From positions 78,563,772-78,627,771 of the forward strand of contig CM036755.1 in the NCBI GenBank assembly GCA_020796225.1: a stretch of 64,000 nucleotides of DNA. Direction: 5' to 3'. The text below holds more notes on this DNA, generated by a model. The model was not told the origin of the DNA and ran no database searches. It was given only the letters and a program-made list of their open reading frames with translations. The DNA itself is not shown here. The stretch's first letter is position 1. This stretch comes from Arion vulgaris (lineage: Eukaryota; Mollusca; Gastropoda; Stylommatophora; Arionidae).

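Overview
This window is animal nuclear DNA: AT-rich, intron-rich and heavily loaded with retroposons. It carries two protein-coding genes, both on the + strand and both split into short exons with GT/AG borders. All else I can identify is repeats. The organism is probably an invertebrate, judging by gene structure and the mixture of short-tailed non-LTR elements and tRNA-derived SINEs; a mollusc or other lophotrochozoan would fit, but the sequence does not settle it. No RNA gene, CRISPR array, operon or other prokaryotic feature is present.

Layout. 1-1714 is a satellite array (64-bp unit, then a 73-bp unit). 2076-11725 holds the last seven exons of prolyl endopeptidase (PREP), with all three catalytic residues; its 5' exons lie left of the window. 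11726-19269 is an intergenic stretch of LINE fragments, a Tc1/mariner-type MITE, SINEs and a ~1.1-kb GC-richer repeat. 19270-64000 is the 5' part of SMCHD1 (GHKL-ATPase chromatin silencing protein): 19 single exons (about 776 codons) covering the N-terminal domain, the GHKL ATPase and its following domains, then a tandem array of a twentieth exon that runs off the right edge.

The most unusual structure is that last array (63480-64000). A 54-bp exon with its own acceptor and donor is repeated at least seven times at exactly 82 bp. All complete copies keep the frame and the GT/AG borders, but the spacers between them are only 28 nt, probably too short to be spliced as introns. This suggests a set of alternative, possibly mutually exclusive, exons.

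The introns and intergenic DNA hold at least eight SINE-like families (called A to H here, several with perfect target-site duplications), a ~1.1-kb family Z with a partly conserved reading frame, remnants of at least eight LINE lineages (R1-R6 without, H1-H2 with, a C-terminal RNase H), a shrunken hAT transposon, two MITE families with TA duplications, a ~580-bp element with an 8-bp duplication, and several minisatellites. Nested insertions give a relative age order. Family letters and numbers are mine and are not database names.
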